In this document: piece after piece, positions 18,476 through 26,986 of the stretch
Layout of the letters: every line of letters starts with the position of its first letter
Position numbering within the stretch: position 1 is the first letter of the stretch
Assembly: GCA_031277535.1 (NCBI GenBank)
Contig: JAITMD010000006.1
Coordinates: 372,001 to 436,000, forward strand
Length of the DNA stretch: 64,000 nt
Origin: Flavobacteriaceae bacterium
GTDB lineage: Bacteria; Bacteroidota; Bacteroidia; Flavobacteriales; Flavobacteriaceae
Reading direction: 5' to 3'
Position numbers and translations under genes: made by a program
The notes under the pieces: model-generated
The model's input: the letters and a program-made list of their open reading frames with translations, nothing else
Told to the model about the DNA's origin: nothing
Database searches by the model: none

Positions 18476-20377
18476 CTATAATGTTTCTTTTAACCAACGG
18501 AAAAATTCTCCTTGCCATACTTGAGCATTTTGTGGTTTTACAACCCAATGGTTCTCTTCTGGTAAGTATAAAAATCTACTCTTAATACCTCTCAATTGTG
18601 CTGCTTGGAAAGCTTCTTGTCCTTGCCCAATTGGCACACGGTAATCTTTACCTCCTTGGATAACTAAGATTGGTGTATTCCACTTATCCACATTGTTGAT
18701 AGGGTTAAAGTTTTTGATAGCGTTTTGAGCGTCTTTATTGTCTTTTTCCCAGTATGCTCCTCCTGTATCAAAATTAGGGAAGAACACCTCTTCTGTAGTT
18801 CCATACATACTCACTAAGTCAAATACTCCACAGTGAGAAATAAACGTTTTGAAACGGTTTTCATGGATTCCAGCTAAGTAGAATACTGAGTATCCACCAT
18901 AACTTGCACCTACAGCTCCTAATCTATTTTTGTCTACATACTTTTCTTTTGCTACATCATCAATAGCTGCTAAGTAATCTTGCATTGGCTTTCCTGCCCA
19001 GTCTTTAGAAATAGCTTCGTTCCATTCTACACCATGTCCTGGCATACCTCTACGGTTTGGAGCTACAATAATATATCCCTCTGCTGCCATCAATTGGAAG
19101 TTCCAACGGAAAGAATAGAATTGAGATAAAGCAGATTGTGGTCCACCTTGACAGTACAATAAAGTTGGATACTTTTTGTTAGGATCAAAGTTAGGAGGAT
19201 AAACAACCCAAGTTACCATATCTTTTCCATCAACTGTTTTTACAATTCTCTTTTCTGTATTGCTCATTGCTATTTTAGAATACGCTTCATCATTTACTTT
19301 TGTAATTTGATTCCACGTTTTCTTTTTCATATCATAAGTATATACTTCTGTTGCATGGTTTAAATCTGTACGAGTAACGATTGCAGTAGTTCCTGTTACA
19401 TCTACAATACCTGTTACGTCAAACTTTCCATCAGTAATTTGAGATACTACAGGTGCTATACGTTTTTTTCCAGGGAAGTTTACTTCAAACAATTGAATAG
19501 TTCCACCTACAGCAGCAGTAAAAAATACTCTTTCTCCGTCTTTACTCCACGAATAGCTATCTACTGTACCGTCCCAGTTAGCTGTAAGATTCATATCTAC
19601 GCCATTATAACGAACAATTAAATCATTTTTATCTGCTTCAAAACCATCTCGTTTCATTTGCAACCAAGTCAAGTTACCTTGTGGAGAATATGTAGGATGT
19701 GTATCATATCCTTTGTTATACTCTGTTAGGTTTTTTGTTTGTTTTGTTGCCAAATCATATAAGTACAAATCTGTATTTGTACTCGTTGCATAGTCTGTAC
19801 CAAACTTTTTCTTAGAAACGTAAACGATTCCTTTTCCATCAGGTGTCCAAACATAATCCTCATCTCCACCAAATGGTTTTTGAGGAGCATCATAAGGTTC
19901 ATTTGCTAAAATATCAACCTTAGTCTCTTTGTTGTCTTTTGCTGCATAGAAAACGTGGTTATGACTTCCGTCATTCCATGTATCCCAGTGTCTATAATCT
20001 AACCCATCAAATACATAAGCATCCGATTTAGCCATTGTCGGATATAAATCTTTTCCTAATACCTTATTGATTTTTACTGCTTCATCAGATAAGATAAACT
20101 TGCCATCAGGAGAGATATTTTTATCACTCAAAAGGTGTTTATATTCTTTGATCTCTACAGGTGCACCACCTGTAACAGGAACTTGATACGTTTTTGAATC
20201 AAAGCTATTTTCAGCCATATTGGCGTGGCTTACTTTATAGATAAGGTTTTTACCATCCTTTGTAATTCCAAGAGGACTAACTCTGCCTAATTTCCATAAC
20301 AACTCTTTTGTCATTACATTTTGAGAAAAGGCACTCATACTTGCTATACTCAAAGCAAATAAAAATAGTTTCTTCAT
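18476..20377 (-). CDS. Secreted S9-family prolyl oligopeptidase (DPP/acylaminoacyl peptidase-like)
   Basis: 633 residues. A signal peptide ends at SMSAFSQ. Residues ~25-380 have propeller repeats (YVWTPDGKGIVYVSKK, DTHPTYSPQGNLTWLQ). The C-terminal alpha/beta-hydrolase domain carries the triad Ser492 in GASYGGYS, Asp578 in IQGGKDYRVP and His610 in EENHW. The family removes dipeptides or acylated residues from peptides, and a periplasmic place is likely. It may feed peptides to uptake systems, but no such gene is adjacent apart from the divergent DAACS transporter, which takes dicarboxylates or amino acids. Confidence 0.93.
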   Translation of the reverse strand: MKKLFLFALSIASMSAFSQNVMTKELLWKLGRVSPLGITKDGKNLIYKVSHANMAENSFDSKTYQVPVTGGAPVEIKEYKHLLSDKNISPDGKFILSDEAVKINKVLGKDLYPTMAKSDAYVFDGLDYRHWDTWNDGSHNHVFYAAKDNKETKVDILANEPYDAPQKPFGGDEDYVWTPDGKGIVYVSKKKFGTDYATSTNTDLYLYDLATKQTKNLTEYNKGYDTHPTYSPQGNLTWLQMKRDGFEADKNDLIVRYNGVDMNLTANWDGTVDSYSWSKDGERVFFTAAVGGTIQLFEVNFPGKKRIAPVVSQITDGKFDVTGIVDVTGTTAIVTRTDLNHATEVYTYDMKKKTWNQITKVNDEAYSKIAMSNTEKRIVKTVDGKDMVTWVVYPPNFDPNKKYPTLLYCQGGPQSALSQFYSFRWNFQLMAAEGYIIVAPNRRGMPGHGVEWNEAISKDWAGKPMQDYLAAIDDVAKEKYVDKNRLGAVGASYGGYSVFYLAGIHENRFKTFISHCGVFDLVSMYGTTEEVFFPNFDTGGAYWEKDNKDAQNAIKNFNPINNVDKWNTPILVIQGGKDYRVPIGQGQEAFQAAQLRGIKSRFLYLPEENHWVVKPQNAQVWQGEFFRWLKETL

Positions 20378-20417
20378 AATATGGGTTTTATAAAGTGGTA
20401 AAATTAAACTTTTCTTT

Positions 20418-20425
20418 CAAATATA
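20418..20425 (-). promoter_or_regulatory. Candidate -7 element of the S9 peptidase gene
   Basis: TATATTTG on the minus strand is a full match to TAnnTTTG, about 40 bases upstream of the start at 20377. Confidence 0.55.
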
Positions 20426-20638
20426 GAAGTTCATTACAAGAAGTATCCGCTTTGTCATTTAATTTATAATTCTATAAATATTGGCTCCCTCAACAATATA
20501 ATAAATTCAAAAAATATGTGTTTTTTGAACAAATAACAATATATTCTTCATTCAACTGTCCAATGCTATGTTATTTTTATGCAAAAAACACAATAGTTAT
20601 AAAAAAATAGTTATTTTCACGCTCAAATTTTAAACTTT

Positions 20639-21865
20639 ATGAAGAACAATAAACTTTTCATAGCTATTATTATAGCCTTATTGATCGGTATCGTTGTAGG
20701 AAGCATTATACATTACCAACTTCCGGAATACATTGAATCGTTTTCTACTAACATTAAACTTTTAGGAACGATATTTATTCGTTTGGTTCAAATGATTATT
20801 GCTCCTTTAGTATTCTGTACTCTGGTAGTCGGAATTGCTAAAATGGGCGATATGAGCATGGTAGGCCGTGTAGGAGCAAAAGCAATGGGATGGTTTATGT
20901 CTGCTTCTTTAGTTTCTTTAAGTATTGGATTAATTTTGGTAAATTGGTTTAAACCTGGTAAAGGAACCAATTTCAATATTCAAAATACTGCTTCAGCAGA
21001 CGAATTACTAACAAAAACTAATTCACTTACGTTACAGTCTTTTGTGGAACACTTGATTCCCAAAAGTATATTTGAAGCCTTTGCACATAATGAAGTACTG
21101 CAAATTGTTGTTTTTTCTGTGTTCTTTGGAATTGCTTTATCTACTTTAGGTAAAAAAGGAAAAATTATTATAAAGCTTTTTGACCGTGTATCTGAAGTTG
21201 TCTTAAAAATGGTAACTTACATCATGTGGACTGCTCCTTTAGGAGTATTAGGAGCTATTTCAGCTGCAGTAGCTACATATGGTTTAAAAATATTTTTTAC
21301 CTATGCAAAATACTTAGCTGCCTTTGCTTCTGGATTAATATTACTGTGGTTTGTATTAATATTCGTTGGATATTTAATTATAGGAAAAGATGTTTGGAGA
21401 CTTCTAAAAGCAATCAAAGAACCTTTGCTAATTGCTTTTTCTACGACAAGTAGCGAAGCTGTATTTCCAAAACTTGTAGAACAGTTAAAAGCTTATGGTT
21501 GTTCACCTAAAATTGTTTCTTTTACCTTACCTTTGGGGTACTCATTCAATTTGGATGGTAGTATGATGTATTTGACATTCGCAAGTATATTTATAGCACA
21601 GATTTATGACGTACACATGAGCCTGGGAGACCAAATATTAATGCTTTTAGTATTAATGGTTACCAGTAAAGGAGTTGCGGGGGTACCAAGAGCTTCTTTA
21701 ATTGTAATTGTGGCAACATGTGCTATGTTTAATATACCTCCTGAAGGAATTGCATTTATTCTTCCTATTGATCACTTTTGTGATATGGGTAGAAGTATGA
21801 CAAATGTTTTAGGAAATGCTTTATCTACAGCTGCTATCGACAAATTTGAGAACGATGATGCATAA
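20639..21865 (+). CDS. Dicarboxylate/amino acid:cation symporter (DAACS family, GltP-like)
   Basis: 408 residues with about eight hydrophobic segments and two re-entrant loops. Family motifs are present: LVQMIIAPLVFCTLV, STTSSEAVFPKL (serine-rich hairpin HP1), YSFNLDGSMMYL (NMDGT-like cation site in TM7), and SKGVAGVPRASLIV (HP2). These proteins import glutamate, aspartate or C4-dicarboxylates with Na+ or H+ across the inner membrane. The exact substrate cannot be deduced. It is followed 31 bases later by dedA-like on the same strand. Confidence 0.93.
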   Translation: MKNNKLFIAIIIALLIGIVVGSIIHYQLPEYIESFSTNIKLLGTIFIRLVQMIIAPLVFCTLVVGIAKMGDMSMVGRVGAKAMGWFMSASLVSLSIGLILVNWFKPGKGTNFNIQNTASADELLTKTNSLTLQSFVEHLIPKSIFEAFAHNEVLQIVVFSVFFGIALSTLGKKGKIIIKLFDRVSEVVLKMVTYIMWTAPLGVLGAISAAVATYGLKIFFTYAKYLAAFASGLILLWFVLIFVGYLIIGKDVWRLLKAIKEPLLIAFSTTSSEAVFPKLVEQLKAYGCSPKIVSFTLPLGYSFNLDGSMMYLTFASIFIAQIYDVHMSLGDQILMLLVLMVTSKGVAGVPRASLIVIVATCAMFNIPPEGIAFILPIDHFCDMGRSMTNVLGNALSTAAIDKFENDDA

Positions 21866-21896
21866 TTAACCATTTAGACACATTATAAAACTCACT

Positions 21897-22595
21897 ATGA
21901 ACGAATTTACATTTTCACAACTTATAAACCCTGAATTCTATATTAATTTAGAAATAGCAGGACATTCAATCGGGATATACGTTGTTCTATTTATAGTATT
22001 TGCAGAAACAGGATTATTTGCAGGATTCTTTTTACCAGGAGATAGTTTATTATTCTTATCAGGAATATATAGTACTGCATTGATGAAGGAGGTATTTTTA
22101 ATAGAAAGTGATTTCTGGAATGTAGCATTACTATCAACATTAGTTGCTTTGGCAGGGATACTCGGAAACTCATTTGGCTATTGGTTTGGCGCAAGGAGTG
22201 GAAATTATCTCTACAATGTAAAAGACAATTTTATCTATAAGAAGAAATATTTGTATGAGTCAAAAGTGTTCTTTGAACGCCATGGGGGAAGAGCTATTAT
22301 CTTTGCACGTTTCTTACCTGTTGTAAGAACATTTGCTCCTATTATTGCAGGAATTGTAAGAATGGACATTAAACGTTTTATGTTGTACAATGTTATCAGT
22401 TCTTTCTTATGGGCAACTACATTAATTTTTGCAGGGCACTATTTGCAAGTATGGTTAGAAAGTACTTATGGAATAGATTTAAAACACTATATAGAGTACA
22501 TCATTATATTCTTGGTTTTAGTTACAACATTACCAATTATTATCAAATTAGTAAAAAGTAAAGGAAGTACTGTTGAAGAAACAAAAGCAGAATAA
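21897..22595 (+). CDS. DedA family inner-membrane protein (SNARE-associated/VTT domain)
   Basis: 232 residues. The VTT-domain landmarks are clear: FLPGDSLLFLSGI, FGYWFGARSGN, ARFLPVVRTFAPIIAGI with conserved Arg and Pro, and a C-terminal helix. DedA proteins flip or recycle lipid carriers (undecaprenyl phosphate, phosphatidylethanolamine) and support envelope charge homeostasis. Which lipid this copy handles is not evident. It probably shares a transcript with the preceding transporter and ends at a strong terminator. Confidence 0.92.
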   Translation: MNEFTFSQLINPEFYINLEIAGHSIGIYVVLFIVFAETGLFAGFFLPGDSLLFLSGIYSTALMKEVFLIESDFWNVALLSTLVALAGILGNSFGYWFGARSGNYLYNVKDNFIYKKKYLYESKVFFERHGGRAIIFARFLPVVRTFAPIIAGIVRMDIKRFMLYNVISSFLWATTLIFAGHYLQVWLESTYGIDLKHYIEYIIIFLVLVTTLPIIIKLVKSKGSTVEETKAE

Positions 22596-22612
22596 TCAAA
22601 ATATATGATACA

Positions 22613-22648
22613 AAAAGGGAACTATACAGATGTATAGTTCCCTTTTTT
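22613..22648. terminator. Bidirectional terminator between dedA-like and ferredoxin genes
   Basis: Perfect 15-base stem AAAAGGGAACTATAC/GTATAGTTCCCTTTT with a 4-base loop between convergent genes. Confidence 0.9.
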
Positions 22649-22665
22649 ATTTGTTTTAATTGTAA

Positions 22666-23004
22666 TTAAACTTCTGGGGCTAATTGTATTTTTAGTCCTT
22701 CCATTTCAGGTACAATATGCAATTGACATCCTAATCTACTGTTATCTTTTACATTAAATGCCTCTGACAACATAGCTTCTTCATCTGGATTCATTTCAGG
22801 AAGTTCTACCTCATCAGCATTTAAAACATAACACTGACAAGAAGCACACATTGCCATTCCTCCACAAATACCAATTGTTCCTTCTGGAGCTAATTCGTAA
22901 GCACGAACAACCTCCATAATATTCATTTGCATATCTGTTGGAGCCTCAACTTCATGAGATACCCCTTCTCTATCGATAATAGTTATTTTAATATCTTCTG
23001 CCAT
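22666..23004 (-). CDS. [2Fe-2S] ferredoxin, adrenodoxin type
   Basis: 112 residues. Cluster ligands are Cys47, Cys53, Cys56 and Cys93 (C-x5-C-x2-C ... LGCQLH), the adrenodoxin/Isc-type pattern; an extra Cys58 lies beside them. An acidic surface segment (EMNPDEEAML) would dock to a reductase. The gene starts one base after the stop of the ferredoxin reductase gene, so the two are surely one transcript, and the reductase is its likely electron donor. The role may be in iron-sulfur assembly or monooxygenase reduction. Confidence 0.93.
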   Translation of the reverse strand: MAEDIKITIIDREGVSHEVEAPTDMQMNIMEVVRAYELAPEGTIGICGGMAMCASCQCYVLNADEVELPEMNPDEEAMLSEAFNVKDNSRLGCQLHIVPEMEGLKIQLAPEV

Positions 23005-23005
23005 A

Positions 23006-24058
23006 TTAATCTATAGATTTGACAACTGCTTTTTCAGCTTCCTTACGTGTTCCATCAAAACCGTTGATACCTGATACAGTTGTATATTTCAATACAAATT
23101 TTTTACCTGGATTAACCATGTTATAAACACTCTGGCACATTAAAGTTGCCTCATGAAAACCACATAAGATTAACTTCAATTTCCCTGGATATGTATTAAC
23201 ATCCCCAATAGCATATATTCCCGGAATATTAGTTTGATAGTCTAACGAATTATCTACTTTGATAGCGTTTTTCTCTATTTCTAATCCCCAATTAGCAATT
23301 GGTCCAAGTTTTGGCGTTAAACCAAATAAAGGAATAAAGTTATCACATGCAATCTCACGTTTTTCTCCTTCAACATCTACAACAACACTTTCTAACTTTT
23401 CTCCTCCTTTAAGCTCTATAATTTCTCCAGGAGTGATTAAATTAATCTTTCCTTGGTTTTTAAGTGCTTGTACTTTTTCTACTGAATCTAACGCTCCACG
23501 GAATTCATTACGTCTGTGTACTAAATGTACTTCTGCAGCAATATCCGCTAAATAAATACTCCAATCCAATGCTGAATCACCACCACCTGCAATAACAATC
23601 TTTTTGCCAGCAAACATTTCTGGTTTTTTCACAAAGTATTCTACTCCTTTGTCTTCAAAGTCAGTGATATTATCTAATTCTGGTTTACGTGGCTCAAAAG
23701 ATCCTAATCCACCTGCAATAGCTACTGCTTTACCATGGTGTTTAGTTCCTTTATTGGTTGTAACGATAAAAGTACCATCTTCAAGTTTTTCAACTGTTTC
23801 TGCAACTTCGTTTAAAGTGAAACCTGGCTGGAACTGTTTGATTTGTTCCATCAAGTTGTCAATTAATTCCGAAGCCCCTACAGATGGATATCCTGGGATA
23901 TCGAAAATAGGTTTTTTAGGATAAAGCTCTGTTAATTGTCCTCCAGGTTGTGGTAGTCCATCAATTAAGTGACACTTTAGCTTTAGTAATCCTGCTTCAA
24001 AAACAGCAAAAAGACCTGTTGGTCCCGCCCCAATTATAATTATATCGGTTTCAATCAT
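23006..24058 (-). CDS. Ferredoxin-NADP+ reductase, thioredoxin reductase-like type
   Basis: 350 residues. Two dinucleotide-binding folds are visible: IIGAGPTGLFAVFEAG near residue 8 (FAD) and VIAGGGDSALDW around residue 152 (NAD(P)H). The redox CxxC of thioredoxin reductase is missing, as in TrxR-like FNRs (YumC type), and GIYAIGDVN marks the FAD pyrophosphate site near the end. It moves electrons between NADPH and ferredoxin in the cytosol, and the partner ferredoxin is encoded next in the operon. Confidence 0.95.
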   Translation of the reverse strand: MIETDIIIIGAGPTGLFAVFEAGLLKLKCHLIDGLPQPGGQLTELYPKKPIFDIPGYPSVGASELIDNLMEQIKQFQPGFTLNEVAETVEKLEDGTFIVTTNKGTKHHGKAVAIAGGLGSFEPRKPELDNITDFEDKGVEYFVKKPEMFAGKKIVIAGGGDSALDWSIYLADIAAEVHLVHRRNEFRGALDSVEKVQALKNQGKINLITPGEIIELKGGEKLESVVVDVEGEKREIACDNFIPLFGLTPKLGPIANWGLEIEKNAIKVDNSLDYQTNIPGIYAIGDVNTYPGKLKLILCGFHEATLMCQSVYNMVNPGKKFVLKYTTVSGINGFDGTRKEAEKAVVKSID

Positions 24059-24112
24059 GATGTAGTTCTTTAGTACAAAGTTCTCCTTTGTTGTTTTTAT
24101 TAAAAATGATAA

Positions 24113-24168
24113 AAGTCAACTATAGCAAAAAACTGTTAAAAAAATTTACAGCATACTATAGTTGACTT
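24113..24168 (-). terminator. Hairpin after the nfu-like gene
   Basis: Outer arms AAGTCAACTATAG and CTATAGTTGACTT are perfect (13 bases). The 31-base interior has a minor CTGT/ACAG pair. On the minus strand the hairpin lies just past the nfu-like stop and upstream of the reductase gene. Confidence 0.6.
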
Positions 24169-24175
24169 GTTATTT

Positions 24176-24415
24176 TTATCCAACATTAACTACCGTCTCG
24201 ATTTCGGGAGCATATTTTTTAATTGTAGTTTCCACTCCTGCGCTCAATGTTACTTGATTGACATTACAAGCTGTACAAGCACCTTCCAAGCGAACTTTGA
24301 CGTGTTTGTCATCAACTATTTCAATTAATGTAATATCTCCTCCATCGGTTTGCAAAAACGGGCGAATCTCGTCTAACGCCTTCATAACGTTTTCTCTGAT
24401 AGTTTCTGATGTCAT
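24176..24415 (-). CDS. NifU C-terminal-domain protein (Nfu-type iron-sulfur carrier)
   Basis: 79 residues from ATG 24415. An ATG at 24442 would abut the mrp stop but adds a hydrophobic, non-family stretch. RPFLQTDGGDITLIEI and the EGACTACNVNQ motif (Cys47, Cys50) define the Nfu domain, which holds a [4Fe-4S] cluster between two subunits and hands it to target proteins. It lies directly downstream of mrp, a carrier ATPase of the same pathway. Confidence 0.93.
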   Translation of the reverse strand: MTSETIRENVMKALDEIRPFLQTDGGDITLIEIVDDKHVKVRLEGACTACNVNQVTLSAGVETTIKKYAPEIETVVNVG

Positions 24416-24442
24416 ATATTTAAAATATAATATATTATTCAA

Positions 24443-25573
24443 TTATTTTTTACCTGTAGCTGAACATCCAGCCATAGTTGTAATCTTGATAGCCTCGGTA
24501 GGAGGTAATGAATCATTTCTTTTCACTACTTGCTCCACCACATTACGACATACTTCTTCAAATACTTTTGAAATTACCGTATCATTCTGTAATGCTGCTG
24601 GACGACCATAATCTCCTGCTTCACGAATACTTTGTACAATTGGCACCTCTCCTAAGAATGGTACTTGTAAGTCTTCTGCAAGATTCTTTGCTCCATTTTC
24701 TCCAAAAATGTAATACTTATTGTTTGGTAGTTCTTCAGGAGTGAAATACGCCATATTCTCAACAATACCTAATACAGGTACATTGATACTTTCTGACATA
24801 AACATAGATACTCCTTTTTTAGCATCTGCCAATGCAACTGCTTGTGGAGTAGAAACGACTACTGCACCAGTAATTGGCAACGATTGCATAATAGATAAGT
24901 GGATATCTCCTGTTCCTGGAGGTAAGTCTAATAATAAGAAATCTAATTCTCCCCAATCAGCGTCAAATATCATTTGATTTAATGCTTTTGCAGCCATTGG
25001 TCCTCTCCAGATGATTGCTTGATCACCTTTAGTAAAAAATCCTATTGAAAGAATCTCTACACCATAAGAAGAGATAGGTTTCATTTTTGAACGTCCATCT
25101 ACCTCAACAGAGATAGGTTTTGCGTTCTCTACATCAAACATAATTGGCATTGATGGACCATAAATATCAGCGTCTAATACACCTACTTTGAATCCCATAT
25201 TAGCTAATGTAGCAGCTAAATTTGCAGTAATTGTAGATTTTCCTACTCCCCCTTTTCCAGAAGATACGGCTACAATATTTTTGATGCCAGGAATAGCCTT
25301 CCCTTTAATCTCAGGCTTTTCTGCTGCCTCTACTTTTATATTAACTTTTACTTTTGCTTTTTCGTAAACGTTATCATGGATAGCTTTCATTACGTCAACT
25401 TCTGCTCTCTTTTTGATGTGTAATGCAGGTGTACTCAACACTAAGTCCACTACTACTTCATCTCCAAAAGTCATTACGTTACTAACAACTCCACTCTCCA
25501 CCATATTCTTTCCTTCCCCAGCCACTGTGATCGTTTCTAAGGCTTTAAGAATTTCTTTTCTATCTAATTTCAT
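24443..25573 (-). CDS. Mrp/ApbC/NBP35-type iron-sulfur carrier P-loop ATPase
   Basis: 376 residues. An N-terminal MIP18 (DUF59) domain spans ~1-85. The deviant Walker A SSGKGGVGKST starts at residue 104, with DADIYGPSMP after it and LLLDLPPGTGD as Walker B. The family binds a [4Fe-4S] cluster at the dimer interface and transfers it in an ATP-dependent way. A C-terminal MAGCSATGKK tail carries a lone Cys. mrp-nfu order suggests a single maturation unit. Confidence 0.95.
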   Translation of the reverse strand: MKLDRKEILKALETITVAGEGKNMVESGVVSNVMTFGDEVVVDLVLSTPALHIKKRAEVDVMKAIHDNVYEKAKVKVNIKVEAAEKPEIKGKAIPGIKNIVAVSSGKGGVGKSTITANLAATLANMGFKVGVLDADIYGPSMPIMFDVENAKPISVEVDGRSKMKPISSYGVEILSIGFFTKGDQAIIWRGPMAAKALNQMIFDADWGELDFLLLDLPPGTGDIHLSIMQSLPITGAVVVSTPQAVALADAKKGVSMFMSESINVPVLGIVENMAYFTPEELPNNKYYIFGENGAKNLAEDLQVPFLGEVPIVQSIREAGDYGRPAALQNDTVISKVFEEVCRNVVEQVVKRNDSLPPTEAIKITTMAGCSATGKK

Positions 25574-25619
25574 TATATAAGATTAGTTTTCAACTATTTA
25601 AAATATATACTGTCTTACG

Positions 25620-25627
25620 CAAATATA
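25620..25627 (-). promoter_or_regulatory. Candidate -7 element for mrp
   Basis: TATATTTG on the minus strand is a full TAnnTTTG match about 46 bases upstream of the mrp start. Confidence 0.55.
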
Positions 25628-25690
25628 GTGTGAATATTTTAATTTTTGTAGTTAATATATTCTAAATACAAATAGTTGTATAACTTTTAC

Positions 25691-26986
25691 TTATAGTGTA
25701 TTAGAGTTGTACAATTTTATTTTACTGGTCAAATAAGCTTGATTATGTGTATTCTTTTTCAAAGCAAATTGAGAATTTAATAATTGATTTTTTGCCGCAT
25801 TAAAAGAGAAAATATCAACCTTTCCATTTTCATATTTAGCTTGCGTTGTTGCAAATGTTTTTTCAGAAAGTTCTATACTATTTTGTAGTTGTAAAGCAAT
25901 AGCTTTCAATTGATCAATTTCCTTACTAATTACAATAATTTGGTTTCTAAGCTTTACTTCACTTTCCTTTATACGCAGTGTATTCAAGCGTATTTCTTCC
26001 TTTTTCACTCGAACTTCACGACGTATATTCCCTCCCTGAAAAACAGGAATACTAACCTTCAAACTTGCATAGTGACTCTTGTTGTCTCCTATCTGTTTGG
26101 CAAATGAGTTTACACGCATTTCTATATCGCTATCAAATGGTTTAGAATAGAAAGAGCCATATTGATAATTTAAACTCACACGAGGCAAATTCTTAGCGTA
26201 CAACAACTGTTTATCTTGCTCCAAAATCAACTGATTCGTACGCAGTTTTTCTACTGAAGCATTAAACACATAACTATTCTCTTGTCCAATAGATTCCTCT
26301 AATTGAACAACATCGTAATCTTGTGGTTCTACAGTTTCTACGTACAATAAATGTAACAGTTGTAATTTCTGATTATACAGACTATTTTTAGTCTGTTCAA
26401 TATTGATTAATTCATTGTGGTAAATATAATTTATATCATACCAATCACTTTTTGATTTAGCCCCCGCATCAACTTCTTTTTGCACTCGTTCTAAATTCTC
26501 TTTACTATTGACTAACTGGATATTTTGCAGCTCCAACATAGACTGTGATTCTAAAATATCATAGAACAACATCAATATACTTAATTGATATTCAAACAAT
26601 ACTTCTTTCTCATTTAAAGAAGCATAATCAATCATTAAACTTTGTCTTTTATGATTAATAAAAGAGGTATAATCAAATAGGCTCATCCCTGCATCTATTG
26701 ATGCTTGTGTTGACTGTATATTAGAACTCACACGACTGTTAGTATTGGGATCAATTGCACTTCCAAAATTATAACTCTGCGTTCCATTTAACGTCACTTC
26801 AGGCAAATAATATGATGCAATGCTTTGTTTACTTTTTTCCTTGACTTGAGTCTCCAAAGCTGCTACTTTTAATTTTAAACTATTTGCTTCTCCTTTTTTA
26901 ACACAGTCTTGCAATGTCCAGTGTTCTTGAGCAAATCCAGTTACACTAAAGAGGAATCCAACTAATAAAGAAAGTTTTTTATTCAT
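25691..26986 (-). CDS. TolC-family outer-membrane efflux channel
   Basis: 431 residues. A signal peptide ends at SVTGFAQ. The body consists of two repeats of long coiled-coil helices, with the outer-membrane-factor signatures TNQLILEQDKQLLYAKNLPRV and SIPVFQGGNIRREV, and QAKYENGKVDIFSFNAAKN near the end. It would form the trimeric exit duct for the export system encoded upstream. The start overlaps the last permease gene by 8 bases, so it is the final gene of the eight-gene operon. Confidence 0.93.
   Translation of the reverse strand: MNKKLSLLVGFLFSVTGFAQEHWTLQDCVKKGEANSLKLKVAALETQVKEKSKQSIASYYLPEVTLNGTQSYNFGSAIDPNTNSRVSSNIQSTQASIDAGMSLFDYTSFINHKRQSLMIDYASLNEKEVLFEYQLSILMLFYDILESQSMLELQNIQLVNSKENLERVQKEVDAGAKSKSDWYDINYIYHNELINIEQTKNSLYNQKLQLLHLLYVETVEPQDYDVVQLEESIGQENSYVFNASVEKLRTNQLILEQDKQLLYAKNLPRVSLNYQYGSFYSKPFDSDIEMRVNSFAKQIGDNKSHYASLKVSIPVFQGGNIRREVRVKKEEIRLNTLRIKESEVKLRNQIIVISKEIDQLKAIALQLQNSIELSEKTFATTQAKYENGKVDIFSFNAAKNQLLNSQFALKKNTHNQAYLTSKIKLYNSNTL

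Noticed and set aside
20560..20625. Short ATAGTTAT direct repeats upstream of the DAACS transporter
   Set aside because: Too short and AT-rich to distinguish from background in this genome.
24258..24611. 117-codon plus-strand frame opposite nfu and mrp
   Set aside because: It is the antisense of two well-supported iron-sulfur genes and begins in the middle of one of them.
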